A DNA stretch of 54,073 nucleotides from Acephala macrosclerotiorum (GCA_014904845.1 MU119533.1:1-54073), one strand, 5' to 3'; shown: positions 1 through 14,322, counted from the first letter of the stretch. The notes: generated by a model not told the origin, from the sequence alone. A program made the numbers and translations.

Positions 1-49
<49 letters not shown>

Positions 50-135
50 GAAAAGATCGAAATTATCGTAAAATCGAAAAACTCGTAAAACGAAATAAAT
101 CGAATAAATCGAACGAATCGAATAAATCGAAAAAA
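1..135. repeat. A homopolymer followed by TCGAA-type simple repeat
   Basis: The window opens with 47 consecutive A residues, followed by irregular copies of a tcgaa/tcgaataaa motif to about 135. It is low-complexity sequence with no coding potential. The homopolymer could be genuine or an assembly edge; the sequence alone cannot say. Confidence 0.8.
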
Positions 136-974
136 CTATAATAAAATTATTAATTTGTTTGCGAATCAAATTAAAAAACTAGAGATTGCAATAGTTTTTC
201 AAGTTATTAATCGTTTTTGTATAGAATTCCAATATAAAAAAATAAAAAATACTCGATTGTTTTATTAGAATTACAAGATACTAGATTTTTTATATCCAGA
301 ACTAGATCACGTATTAAACTAGTTTAATACGAATCGACAATACTATTATTCAATTTTATTATAATATATAATAATTAAAATATTAAAAAAATCGAATTAT
401 TAAATAATTATATTAATAATAATTTTTATTACGATTATTATATCGATTTTTTTTATTATATTATATATTTTTAAAATTAAAACGTTTTTAATAATACGTT
501 TATTTTTCGTAAAATTATAATAAATAAATAAAATTTTAATCTCGAAATTTTTATTATTTAATTAATATTTATTTGTAAGAATAATTTTATATTTAATTTA
601 AAAATTAAAAATTTTATTATTTACAAATAAATTATTAATAAAAACGAAAAATTTTATTATAAATAAATTTAAAATAATATATTTAAATTTTCGTTTTAAA
701 TTTTTAATTTATTAATTTAATTTTTTATTTAAAATAATAATTTTGTTTTTAATTAAATTTTAATATTAAATAAAAATAAATAAATTAAATATTATTTTAA
801 ATTAATAAATAATAATAATATAAATTTTTTTAATTTATTATTTTTAATATTTAATTTAAAAATTTAATATTAATAAATTTTTTTTTTATTAATATAATCG
901 TATTATCGATTTATATTTTAATAACGTCGAAAAATTTTTTAATAATTGTAATTAAAAAATAAAAATCGTATATT
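136..974 (-). mobile_element. RIP-degraded retroelement copy B, left fragment
   Basis: The stretch from about 360 to 740 reads, on the minus strand, like positions about 6,050-6,440 of the complete element A, for instance a shared region around 580-740 versus the reverse complement of 6,060-6,230. It is therefore the 3'-side part of an inverted copy of the same family, cut off at 974 by the insertion of element A. The rest of copy B resumes at 7,224. Its LTR on this side would fall beyond the window start. No open reading frame survives. Confidence 0.65.
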
Positions 975-979
975 AATAT

Positions 980-1204
980 TATTAAAACAAATATTATATA
1001 ATATTTACGTGCGATTCGAAATCGTATATAATTAATATTATTTTATTTTCATTTTTAAAATAAAGTTTTTATATCTCGAATTTTACTTTTTAAATAATTT
1101 TAATTAATTATAAATTAATACGTATATTAAAATTTAAAAAAAAAATTTACGTACGTTTAAATCGTTTTATTAATAAATTTAATATTTTTAATATAATATT
1201 AATA
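980..1204 (+). repeat. Left LTR of element A
   Basis: It matches 6994-7218 over its full 225 bp. Differences are mostly transitions, for example ...aaatatt here versus ...aaatgtt in the right copy and gcgattcg versus gcgactcg. This copy has the more mutated state at most differing sites. Confidence 0.85.
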
Positions 1205-4200
1205 CTAATCAATAATTGCTTTTAATTACGAATTAGTAAAAATCTATTAAAAAAAACGAAATACAATAAATCAAAAATATCAATAAATTTATTATAAAAA
1301 GTATTAAAAAATCTCGATCGAATATCGTTAAAAACTATCAAACTATAAAAAATTTTTATTATTTTTTTCTATAGAAATAAAATCGAAATATTTAATTGTT
1401 TTTTTAAAACTTAAAAAAATCAACTATAAAAGAATTCGTACTTTTAAACGATCAATTCGAGTTTACGTTTATTATACAAAATAATATTATTTTACGAAAA
1501 ATTCAATCAAATAATTAATTAAATTATTATATTTATTATTTGATTTTAAGTATTATATTAAATCGATATTATTTTTTATTTTTTATTTCGATTATATTTA
1601 TACTTTATAATTTCGAATCAATTAATTAAACAATATATTAATATTAAACTACGATTATACGAAATCTTTACAAATTATTATCGAAAAACGTATTATAAAA
1701 ACGTTTATTATAAACGTTTAATCAAACGTTCAATTAAATATTTATTAAAAATATTTATTTTTTGAAAACGTTTATTCGTTTTTGTATTTGTTTTTATATT
1801 CGTTTTTATATCTATTTTTTTTATTCGTTTTTATTATTCAATATTATTAAAACGTTTAAATTATTTATAAAATTATTTATAAAATTAATTATTTTTTATT
1901 CTTTGAAATAATATCTAAAAAAATAAAATACGAAATTAAAAAAAAAAATATAAAATTTATTAATTAATACAACGAATAAAAATTTAAACAAAATAATAAT
2001 TAATATATTTATTGTATTTAATATTAAATACTACAAATAAAACAAATATACGAATTATATTATATAAAAATATTTTAAAAATAATTTCAATAAATAAACG
2101 AACAATACGTTTTTTAAAATAATATTAATTTTTATTCGAGAATTACAAAACATATTACGCAAATAAAAAATATAATTATTAAAAAACAAAAAAAAAATTG
2201 TAAAAATACTTGAAAAAATTATTACAAATAAAAAAAAATACTATAAATAAATTGAAAAAAAAATAATAAATCAATTAATAAATAAAAACAAATTTTATAT
2301 TTATTTTAAATAAAATTCGATTAATATTAAAAAAAAAATCGTTTAAAATAATATTATTTTTTAAAACAATTTATTTTTACAATTATAATATTTTCAAATT
2401 TTAAATATTTTAAATATTTAATTTTTAAATCAATAATTTTATTAATTAATATATTAATAAAACAATTTATAAAATCAAAAAAATACAAATCTTAATTAAA
2501 ATATTCAATTAAATAATAATTTTCAATATAACAATTTTTAATTTTTATAAAATATATTAATAAAATCGTTTATAAATTTAATAAAAATATATATTAATAA
2601 TAATAATAAAAACAACGAAAAATTGTTTAATATTTTTAATATTAAATTATAAAATTTTTATAATTATTATTTTAAAATTAAATTACTAGGAAATTAATAC
2701 AATAAAATATTTTTTATTATATTTAAAATTCGTACGAATTTATTTTATTATAATAAAATCGCAAAAAAAAATTATAATTTTATAATAATAATAAATATAA
2801 TTTGAACGTATTTTAAAACGAATAAAAATTGATAATTATATATATTTTTATAAAAAAAAATTATATTATTACGAATTATTATTATTAATTAATTAAAAAT
2901 CAAATTAAAATATTTTTAATTATTTTCGATTAATTCTAATAAATCTAATATAGTTTATCAAATAAATACTATACAAAATACAATTTTCGAAATCAAATTA
3001 TTAATATTTATAAAAATATTAAAAAATGTAATTTTATATTTTATAAATTTATAAATACGTTTAAAAATATTTATATTAAATTATAATTTGTAATCAATAT
3101 TACAATATATTTATAAAAAGTATAATAATACAATAATAATCTCGATTAAAATTTTTAAAAAAATAAAAAAAATAATAATAAAATCGATTAAAATTAAATT
3201 AATTAAATATACAAAAAATATAATAAAAAACGTAAATATAAATTAATTTCAATTTTTCGATTTTTTTAATTTAATAAAAAAAAATAAAAAATTATTTTAA
3301 AATAATAATAATTATTATACGAATTATAATTACTAAAAAAAATTTTATTAAAAAAAATATTATATTTATAATAAATCAAATTATTAATTAATAAAATATA
3401 TAATAAAAAAACGATAATAAATATATTTTAAATTTCAATAATATATTTAATATATTATTAATCGCGATATTATAACGATTTATTATTAAAAATTTTTTAT
3501 TAAATATAAAAATATAAAAAATTTCTCAAAAAATAATAAAATCGAAAAAATTAATTAATTATTAGTAAATATAAAAATAAAAAACGAAAATAAAATATAT
3601 TTTATTAAATTTAAAAAAATTAATAATATTCAAATAATAATTATTTTAAACGATTAATTTATTTATTATATTATTACAAAAAAATATATATTCAATTTAT
3701 TATTATAATAATTCGATAAATATTTAATATTTATATTCGAAAATTATTATTTATTTGAAATTTTTTAAAAAATTATATTAAATAATAAAATTACAAAAAT
3801 ATTAATTACAATTTTAAATATTATAAAAAATCAATAATAAAATTTAATTAAACGTATTAATAATTAATATTTACAAAATTCGATTTAATAAAAAAATTGT
3901 ATTATCGCAAAAACAATTTAAATATTATAATATTTTATATCGTTTTAATAAATATATTATTTTTATTTTATATTTAAAATATAAATAAAATAAAAATAAA
4001 ATTCAATAATTTTAAAATCGTTTTAATTTAAAAAAATAAAACTATTTATAAATATTATTATATTAATAAAAAAAATTTAATTTGAAAATATTTTACTAAA
4101 ATCGAATTATAATAATTATATCGATAATTCAATTATTTATTAATATAACGTTTATTGAAAAAATTTTAACGTGTAAATTATAATATAAATATTAAATATA

Positions 4201-6993
4201 TTTAATATTTTATTAAATATTATTACTACTATTAAATATACAATAAATTATTTAAAAAATTTAAATTTATTTTATAAAATAATTATAAATTTAATTATTT
4301 TATTATTAATAATATTTTAAACAATTAAATTCTTAAAAAATATATTTATAAAAATAATATAAAATATTTTTCAAATATATTAAATCGATATATACTAAAA
4401 TTATTAAATTATTTCGTTTATAATACAAAAAAAAAAAAAATTATTTATAGAATTTTAATAATATACGAAAACAATAACAATTAAAATTAAAAAAATATTT
4501 ATCGAAATTTATAATAATATAAAAAAAATAAAAAAAATATTACATTTTATTACAATAAATTTATAAAATTATTTAAAACGATTTTATTAATAAATAAATC
4601 AATAAAAAATCAATTTTACAAATAATAATTAAAATAATAAACAATTTAATAAAATTAAATAAAATTGTATTAATATTATTAATTTTTAAAATATATTTTA
4701 AAATAATTATTAAAAATATATTATTTTTATTACTAATTAAAAAAATTAAAATAATTCGTATAATTATTAAAAAAATACAACGTTTATACGTTAAATATTA
4801 AATTACGAACGCGTTTATAATAAAAAATAATTCAAATACGAGATTTTCTTTAAATTTATTAATTTTTTTAAAATATACATATTTAATAAAAATAAAAAAA
4901 TTAAAAAAAACTATATAAATTATTAATAATAAACGAAAAAATATATATAATTAATATATTTTATAAATCGATTAAATTTTATTTAATAATAATCAAATTA
5001 TATTATTAATTAAAAAATACTTTTTATATTTTTTTATTCGATAAATTAAATTAAAAAAATTCAAACAATAAATTACTAATAAAATAATACGATCAAAAAC
5101 GATTAAAAAAATTATATAATAATAAAAAAATATTTAATAAAAAACTATAATAAAATAAATATTATTAATTCGTTAAAAATAAAAACAATAATAAAAATTT
5201 TAATAATACGTTTATTATTATTATTAAAAACAAAAATAAAATATTTATAATATTTATTATAAACAAAAAAAAATCAATAAAAAGTTTTTATTATAATTAC
5301 GAAAAAAAAATATAATTATTATATTTAAAATATTATTCGAAAAATTTTAATAAAAAAAATTAATAATTTAATCGTAAAATTTTTTTTTAATTCGTTAAAT
5401 TCGATTTTATTAAATATATTAATATTCGTATTTTTAATTCGAAATTAATTAATAAAATCAAAAGTAAAACTATTAATAATTCGTACGAAAAATTAAAACT
5501 AATAATTCAAAAATATAATAATAAAATTTTTTGAAATTTTTATACAATTTTCGATTATTTAAAAAATTAATTAACGAATTATTATTGTATTAATATTTTT
5601 TTTAATTCAATTTTTAAATAAAACAATTAAAATATAATTTTACAATATTATATAAATATATATACAATTAATATTTGCGTATTTATTAAAATAAATTTAT
5701 TATAATAATTTTCAAATTATTATATAAAATAATAAAAATAAAAATATACTAATAAATTATATACTATAAATACTATAAAAAAAATTATTAATAATTATAT
5801 TTATATACGATTTTTATTTTTTGATTACAATTAAAAAAAAATATTTAATATTATTAAAATACAAATAAATAATACGTTTATATTAATAAAAAAATTAAAA
5901 TAAAAAATTAAAATTAATAAATTTTAAATTATTAAATATATAAATTAAATATAAAAAACAATATATTCGAAATATTTATATTATTATAATTTGTTAATTC
6001 GAAACAATTTTCGATTTATTTATCGTTATTTAATATTAAAATTCGATTAAAAACGAAATTATTATATTAAATAAAAAATTGAAATAATAAATTAAAAATT
6101 TAAATCGACAATTTAAATATATTATTATAAATTTATTAATAATAAAACTTTTTGTTTTTATTGATAAATTGTTTGTAAATAATAAAAATTTTAATTTTTA
6201 AATTAAATATAAAATTATTTTTACAAATAAAAATAATAAAAAATAATAAAAAATAAAAAATAAAAAATATATTTATTTATTATAATTCTATTAAAAATAA
6301 ACGAATTATTAAAAATATACTAATTTTAAAAATATATAAAATAATAAAAAGAATCAATATAATAATAATAATTAAATTTATTATAAATATAATTATAAAA
6401 TAATTCGATTTTTTTAATATTTAAATAATTATATATATTAATTTGTATTTATTTTACGAGTATTTAATTAAACTCGAAACAATTAAAAAAAAACGTTTAA
6501 TAATCGATATTATAATTTTACGATAATTATACGAATAAAAAAATCTATAAAAAATTAAATAAATTAATAATTAAAACAATTTAATAAATATTATAATAAA
6601 ATTAATTTTTAATAAAATTTTAAAAAGTTTTTAAATATTAATTATTTTAAAATACGAATAAAAAAATAAATTAAAAAAAAAAAAATAATAAAAAGAAAAT
6701 AAATAAAAAAATATTTGTTTTTAATATTATTATTGTTTGAAATTTTAAATTAAAAATAAAAATAAAATTTGAAATTTGAAATTTATAAATTTTAATAAAT
6801 TTCAAAAATAATATTAATAAATTAATATTATTTCTAGTATTTAATTATATAATTCTCATTTTTTTAATATTTTTATTTGTATTAAAATTAGCGAGTTTTA
6901 TATATTTACAACGTATAATAATAATAAAAATCAATTTTATTCGTTTAAATTATTAAAAACGATAACGTTTTTATTATAAAAAAAAATTATTAA

Positions 6994-7218
6994 TATTAAA
7001 ACAAATGTTATATAATATTTACGTGCGACTCGAAATTGCATATAATTAGTATTGTTTTATTTTTATTTTCGAAATAAAGTTTTTATATCTCGAGTTTTAT
7101 TTTTTAAATAATTTTAATTAATTATAAATTAATAAATATATTAAAATTCAAAGAAAAATTTTATATGTATTCAAATCGTTTTATTAATAAACTCGATATT
7201 CTTAATATAATACTAATA
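6994..7218 (+). repeat. Right LTR of element A
   Basis: Equal in length to the left LTR and followed directly by the target duplication aatat. A purine run (aaaaaaaaatt) at about 6,979-6,988, just upstream, is a possible polypurine tract. Confidence 0.85.
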
Positions 7219-7223
7219 AATAT

Positions 7224-10200
7224 AATTATAAATAATTTTTTTTTATAATATTTATAATATGTAATTTATTAATATATTTTTATTTTTGTAATATTATATA
7301 AAAATTTTAAAATAATTATAATTATATTTAATAAATATAAATAATAAATTTTTTTTAATAAACGTATTAATATAAATCGTTAAAAGTTTATTATAAATTG
7401 AATATGAATTTAAATAATATTATAAAATTATATTTTTATTTTTTTATTTAAAAATTAAATTAAAAAAAATATTAAAACGATAATTAATTATTAATTAATT
7501 TTTTGAATTATTGAAAATTATATAAAAAAAAAAAAAATTTTATTATTATATTTTTAAATTATTAATTTCAATTTTTTATAAAAAATATTAATAATTTTAT
7601 TTTTAATTTTATTAATTAATTTCGAATTAAAAATTCGAATTTTAATATATTTATTAAAATTATATTAAATAAAATTAAAAAGAATTTTAATAATTAAATT
7701 AATAATTTTTTTTTTAAAACGTTTTAAATAATTATTTAAAAATTGTAATTATATATTTTTTTTTATAATTTTAATAATAGTTTTTATTGTTTTTTTTTAT
7801 TTATTATAAAAACTATAAAAATTTTAATTTTTTTAACAATAATAATAAAAAATTAATTATTGAAATTTTTGTAATTTTTTTTATTATTTTTAATAAAATT
7901 ATAACGTTTATTTTATTTAGATTTTTTATTATATATATTTTTATTTCGTGATTTTTTTAAACGTTTTTAATTACGTTTTTTAATTAATTTTTTATTTATT
8001 TTATTCGATTAAAAAAATAAAAAAAATAAAAAATTATTTTTTTAATTTTTTTAATTACTTTTTTAATCGTTAACTCGATTATAAATTTTTAGTATTTTGT
8101 TTTTATATAATAAAATTTAACGATTATTAAATAAAAATTAATCGATTTATAAAATATATTAATCGTATATATTTTTTTATTAATTATTAATAATTTATAT
8201 AATTTTTTTTATTTGTTTTTTTTATATTAAACGTGTATTTTAAATAAATTTAATAAATTTAATATATATTTTATATTTAAATTATTTTTTATTATAAACG
8301 CGTTATTAATTTAATATTAAACGTATAAACGATATTTTTTTTTAATAATTACTCGAATTATTTTAATTTTTTTAATAATTAATAATAATAATACGTCGTT
8401 GTTAATTATTTTAAAATAAATTTTAAAAATTAATAATATAAATATAATATTATTTAATTTTATCGAATTGTTAATAATTTTAATTATTATTTATAAAATT
8501 ATATTTTTATTGATTTATTTTTCGATTAATTCGTTATAAATAATTTTATAAACTCGACGTAATAAAATATAATATTTTTTTATTTTTTTTATATTATTAT
8601 AAATTTTAATAAATATTTTTTTAATTTTAATTATTATTATTTTAATATTTTATTAAAATTTTATAAACGAAATTTTGTTTTTAATATTATAAATAATATA
8701 ATTTAATAGTTTTTAATATATATCGATTTAATATATATATAATATATTTTATATTATTTTCGTAAATATATTTTTTATAAATCTAATAATTTAAAATATT
8801 ATAAACGAGTTTATTATTTGTAAAATAAATTTTTTATTTAAATATAAAACGTTAACAATAATCGAATAATTAAACTCGTAATTATTTTATAAAATAAATT
8901 TAAATTTTTTAAATAATTATTTATATTATAATTAACTCGTTAAATTTTTTTTATAAAACGTTATATCAATAAATAATTAAAACGTTTATATAATTAATAT
9001 AATTTTAAATTAAATTTTTTTTTAATTAATATAATAATATTTATAAATAATTTTGTTTTTTTAAATTAAAATTTTTTTTAAATTATCGAATTTTATATTT
9101 ATAATATTTAATAAAATATCGATTTAAATAAATTTTTATAATAAAATAAATTTTATAAATTTCAATTATAAAAATATTTAATTAAATATTAATATTAAAT
9201 TTTTATAGTATTATAAATTGCAATTATTTAATAATTAATATTTTAACGATTTTATTATTCAATATAATTTTTTAAAAAACTTTTAAAAAATTTTAATTTT
9301 TGAAAATAAAAAATAAATATTAATTCGATTTAAATAATTGAAATTATAATAATATAATAAGTAAATTAATTATTTAAAATAATTATTATTTACGTATTAT
9401 TGATTTTTTTAAACTCGATAAAATAATTTTTATTTTAGTTTTTTATTTTTATATTTATTAATAATTAATTAATTTTTATTATTTAAATATTTTTTAATAA
9501 ATTTTTAATTTTTTTAATAAAAAATTTTTAATAATAAATTATTATAATATTTCGATTTATTATATATTAAATTTATTATTAAAACTTTATATATATTTAT
9601 TATCGTTTTTTTATTATATATTTTACAAATTAATATTTCAATTTATTATAAATATAATATTTTTTTTAATATAATTTTTTTTAAAATTTAAAATTTTTAT
9701 AATATTTATTTTGAAAATTTTTTCGATTTTAATATTTTCGATTTTATTTTCGATTACGTTTTTTATTTCGTTTTTTATAAATATAATCAATTTAATTTTA
9801 ATTAAATTCGTTTTTTTTTTTTTAATTTTAAAAAATATTAATAAATTTATAAAAAATAAAATAAATTTTTTTAATATTTTAATATATACTAATAATTTAA
9901 TATTATAAATTATATTTCGTTTAATATTTCAATAATAAATTTAATTAAATATTTTAAAATTAATCGAAAAATATTTATAAATAATTTAATTTAATTTTTA
10001 TTAAATTAATTATAATAATTTTTATTAAAAAATTTTTTTTTATAAAAATATATATAATTAATAATTTTAAAATAATTTCGAAATAATTTTTTATTATTAT
10101 TATTAACGTAATAAAATCGAAATCTTTTTTTAAAAAATTTATTAAAATAAAATATATTTATACGTTTTATAAAATTAATAAAAAATATTTTATTGTATTA

Positions 10201-10950
10201 ATTTTAAAATAAATCGATTTTATTATAATAATTATAAAAAATCAATAATTTATTATTATATAATTTTTTATTATATTTTTTATTATTAATATAAATTTTT
10301 ATTAAATTCGTAAATAATTTAATAAAAATATTTTATAAATTATTATATTAATTCGATTATTATTAAAAGAATTATTAATAAATAAATTAAATATTTTATA
10401 TTATATTAAATAAATTCGTATTTATAAAAAAAATTATAATAAAAATAATTTGTAAAAATAATTATATTTATAATAAAAAAATTTATATTATTAATTAAAA
10501 TAATAAAAATAATTATATTTTAAATATTAAATATTAATATTAAAATATTTTAATTTATTAATTAAATTAATCGATTTTATTAAAAAAAAAATTTTAAATT
10601 AATTAATAATTTTTATTTGTATTTATTTATAAAAAAATTTTTAAATTATTAATAATAAATTTTTTATTTTTTAATATTTAAATTTTATAAATACGTAAAA
10701 AATCTTATAAACGACGTATAAAATTTTTATATATTAAATATAAAATTTTTTACATATATTTTTTAAAGTTTTCTTGAAAATATTTTTATAAATTATAATT
10801 TAATTATTTTTTTTTTTATATATTTTAAAATAATAAAAAATATATTTATTTAATATTATTTTATTAAAAATTTTATCGTTTATAAAATCGAAATTATTTT
10901 TTTATTTATTTTTATTATAAAAAAATTTAATTTTAAATAAATTTATTATT
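7224..10950 (-). mobile_element. RIP-degraded retroelement copy B, main fragment
   Basis: Read on the minus strand this resembles element A from about 5,780 down to about 2,000. Clear anchor points are 8,281-8,330 against 4,765-4,830, 9,595-9,670 against 3,360-3,440 and 7,240-7,340 against 5,690-5,790. With the 1-974 fragment it forms one copy split by element A. The right limit is uncertain because similarity fades after about 10.9 kb, and no LTR of this copy is recognisable there. Around 8,520-8,890 it also resembles 32,017-32,390 of the inner element of the right-hand nest, so this part is probably conserved pol. No frame is open for more than a few codons, apart from chance AT-rich frames. 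Confidence 0.7.
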
Positions 10951-11436
10951 TTAAAAAATAATTATATAATAAATAATAAAAAAATTAAAAATTTTAATTC
11001 GCGTTCAAATAAATATTATTATTAATATTTATACGTTTTCGATTAAATAACGAGAAAAAATATAAAACTTTTTTTAAAAATTCGTTTTTAATATAAATTC
11101 AAATAAATTAATATAAACTTAAAATCGTTTTTATATTTTTTTATTCGTTTTTTATAAACGTTATTATTTTACGTAATAAATATAAACTTAAAAAATAAAT
11201 ACAAATTTAAAATCGTTTTCGTATTATTTTTTTTAAGTTTTTAATAATTTTAATATTTTTAATACGTTTTTATAAAAAAGTTTTTATAAATTTTTATTTT
11301 TTTAAAAATATATTAATTATTTTAAATATTTTTTTATAAAAAGTAAATTGTTTAAAAAAAAAAAATATATTTATAAATTAATTTTTTTAAAAAAAAAAAT
11401 TTAATATTTTGTAATTAATTAAATAATTATTAATTA
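10951..11436. other. AT-rich sequence, no gene seen
   Basis: Degraded sequence with a short internal duplication (tataaacttaaaa-type units near 11,115 and 11,187). Nothing else is recognisable. Confidence 0.6.
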
Positions 11437-12213
11437 ATATTAATATAAATAAAAATAATTATTATTAATAATAAATTAAAAATAAAATAAATAATTAAAT
11501 TAAATAATTCGTTAATTAATTATAAATTGTAAATTTAATAAACGTATAAAAATTGAAAAATATAATTTCAATTTTGGCGCAAACGGCGCTAATCCCGATT
11601 TGGCCTAGTATCGCACGTGACTACTAAACTAATATTGTATTTATAATTTTAATAATAAAAAATTAATAAAATTAATATAATTATAAAATAATTTAAATTT
11701 TTTATTATTTTTATAATTATTTATATTAATTTTTATTCGTTTAATAAATATTTAATTAAATTAAAAAATATTAAAAAATATTTTATAATTATATATAATA
11801 TTAAATCGAATTAAAATTAATATTATTTATATTAAAATTAAAATAAAATAAAATTTATTTTTATATATTTTTTAAATATTTTAATATTTTTAATAAATTA
11901 AATATTATAAAAAAGTTTTTTATTTAAATTTAAATATAAATAATATAAAATTATATTATTATTAATATTTTTAAAAAAGATTATAAAATTAAATCGAAAT
12001 AAATAATTGTAAATATAATATTAATTTAGTAATCGCGTACGATATTAAATCGAATTAAAATTAATACTATTTATACGAGAATTGAAATTATATTTTTTAA
12101 TTTTTATATATTTATTAAATTTATAATTTATAATTAATTAATGAATTATTTAATTTATTTATTTATTTCGTTTTTAATTTATTATTAATAATAAATATTT
12201 TTAATAATATTAA
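11437..12213. mobile_element. Inverted-repeat element or head-to-head repeat pair
   Basis: The segment 11,437-11,645 is the reverse complement of about 12,005-12,213; the arms are about 205 bp long and separated by about 360 bp. A third partial copy in the orientation of the right arm lies at about 11,790-11,875. Differences between arms are dominated by C-to-T and G-to-A. This could be a DNA transposon with long terminal inverted repeats or two copies of a short repeat in opposite orientation. No transposase is visible and no target duplication was identified. Confidence 0.6.
11571..11637. other. Unmutated GC-balanced island within the AT desert
   Basis: About 65 bp of ordinary base composition containing gcgcaaacggcgc, tttggcctag and gcacgtgac. 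The matching stretch in the right arm (about 12,020-12,085) shows the same bases mutated, for example aggcc to aaatc. This gives a direct before-and-after view of the mutation in the inverted repeat. Confidence 0.75.
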
Positions 12214-12278
12214 AATAATAAATTTAAATTTTTAAAATTATTATTTATTCGTTTAAAAAAATATAAATATAAATATAA

Positions 12279-12356
12279 ATTATTATTATTATTATTATTA
12301 TTATTATTTTATAAAACGATTATAAATTTAATTATTTTAAATAATTTATTATATAT

Positions 12357-12415
<59 letters not shown>
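12279..12415. repeat. ATT and TAA trinucleotide microsatellites
   Basis: An (ATT)n tract at about 12,279-12,307 is followed by a long perfect (TAA)n tract at about 12,358-12,415. The two are reverse complements of each other and could fold back. Confidence 0.9.
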
Positions 12416-12416
<1 letters not shown>

Positions 12417-12429
12417 TTTAATATTTATA

Positions 12430-14322
12430 TTATAATTTATATATTAGATTTTTTTTATTAATATAATAATATTTAAAAAAAAAAGTATTTTTGTATTATT
12501 AAATCGATTTTATTTTTTTAAATTAAAACGATTTTAAAATTATTATATTTAATATATATATTATTTATATTTTAAATATAAAATAAAAATAATATAAAAT
12601 ATATTAATTTAAATGATTTTTTTATTAAATTGAATTTTATAAATATTAAATATTAATATATTTAATTAAACTTTTTTTATTAATTTTTTATAATATTAAT
12701 AATTAATAATTTTATTATTTTATTATTTAATATAATTTTTTCAAATTTAATAAAATTAATTTTATTTATATTTTTTATTTTTATATTTATTAATAATTAA
12801 TTAATTTTATTATTTTTTAAAAAAATATTTATATTTTTATATTTAATTAAAAAATTTTAATAAAAAATTATTATAATATTATATTTAATAATATATTAAA
12901 TATATTATTAAAATTTAAAATATATTTATTATTGTTTTTTATTATATATTTTATTAATTAATAATTTAATTTATTATAAATATAATATTTTTTTTAATAA
13001 ATTTTTTTTTAATAATTATTATAATTTTAAATTTATTTTTTTTATTTTTTTATTAAATTAAAAAAATTGAAAAATCGAAATTATTTTTTATTTTTTTATT
13101 ATGTTTTTTATATATTTAATTAATTTAATTTTAATCGATTTTATTATAATATTAAATACAAATTATAATTTAATTTCAAAAATTATATTTCGTATAATAT
13201 TCGTTTAATAAATTATATTAAATTTATTAAAATCAATTAAAAAATAATTAAAAAAAATTTAATTTAATTTTTAATTAATTAATAATAATAATTTATAAAA
13301 AAAAATTTTTTTATAAAAATATATTTGAATTTTATTTATTATTATTATAAAATTATAATTTTTTTTTTATAATTTTATTATATATTAAAATATTATATAT
13401 TTAAAATATTTAAAAAATAATATTTTCATTTTAAATTATTTTTTTAAATATAATTTAAATATTATTTAAATTTAAAATAAAATATATTTTATTAAATTAT
13501 TATTTCGATTTTAATTTATTTATAATATTTTTTTTATTTATAATAATATTTTTAAATAATTTTATAATTCGTTTTTTGTTTTTTAATAATTATTTTCTTT
13601 ATTTATATAAATTTTATTATTATTTTATTTAAATTTTTATTTATTATATTAATTAATAAATTTTATATTTTTTTTTAAATATTATTTTAAAAAATGAAAA
13701 ATAATTAATTTTATAAAAAGATTTTTAATAATAATTTTTAAAATTTTTATTTAATTATAATATAATATTAATATATTATTTAATTAATTAATTGAAAATT
13801 ATAAAATATAAATATAATTAAAATAAAAAATAAAAAAAATATTAATTTAATATAATATTTAAAATCAAATAATAAATATAATAATTTAATTAATTATATA
13901 ATTAAACTTTTTATAAAATAATATTATTTTATATAATAAATACAAATTTAAATTTATTATTTAAAAAATAATTAAATATTTTATTTTTATTTTTATAAAA
14001 AAAAAATAATAAAATCTTTTTATAATTTAATAATAATTAATATTTTTTAATAATATTTATAATAAATTTATTAATATTTTTAATTTATTATATTTTTTTT
14101 TTAATAATTTTTTATTAATTTGTAATTAATAATAATTAATTAAACGTTTATAATTTTTTTTTAATTTTTAATAAATATATATATTAATTTATAATTTATT
14201 AAAATTATTTAAAATTCGAAATTCGAAATATAAAAATTTTATTTTAAAAATAAAAATAAAATAATATTAATTATACGCGATTTTAAATTATATATAAATA
14301 TTTTATAATATTTATTTTAATA
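12430..14322 (-). mobile_element. RIP-degraded retroelement copy C, truncated
   Basis: On the minus strand it matches element A. The stretch 12,440-12,640 corresponds to about 3,880-4,080, and 12,760-13,050 runs parallel to copy B at 9,430-9,720. An LTR-like end lies at about 14,150-14,322. Compared with A, roughly 1 kb is missing between the LTR and the matched pol region, and everything beyond the microsatellite at 12,415 is absent. It is among the most heavily AT-converted copies in the window. Confidence 0.65.
14150..14322 (-). repeat. LTR of copy C (degraded)
   Basis: Its reverse complement begins TATTAAAATAAATATTATA and continues through a motif equivalent to the LTR of element A (cgcgtataattaatattatt). 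The distal part, below about 14,180, has indels, so the inner border is approximate. Confidence 0.6.

Larger units (their letters stand above)
980..7218 (+). mobile_element. Complete RIP-degraded LTR retrotransposon (element A)
   Basis: Two direct repeats of 225 bp bound this 6,239-bp element, and the identical 5-bp sequence aatat flanks it at 975-979 and 7219-7223, as expected for a target-site duplication. The LTRs begin TATTAAAAC (presumably TGTT before mutation) and end CTAATA or TTAATA (presumably CTAACA). One base after the left LTR the sequence CTAATCAATAATTGC could be a mutated primer-binding site beginning TGG, which supports plus orientation. Size and layout fit a Ty1/copia- or Ty3/gypsy-type element; copia is my preference because of the short LTRs, but gag and pol are destroyed by C-to-T and G-to-A mutation and cannot be read. 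Confidence 0.85.

Noticed and set aside
9711..9908. 65-codon plus-strand frame in AT-rich DNA
   Set aside because: Composed almost only of Ile, Phe, Leu, Asn and Lys, within degraded copy B; a composition artefact, not a gene.
12358..12415. Possible CRISPR-like array
   Set aside because: It is a simple TAA microsatellite without spacers, in a eukaryotic genome.
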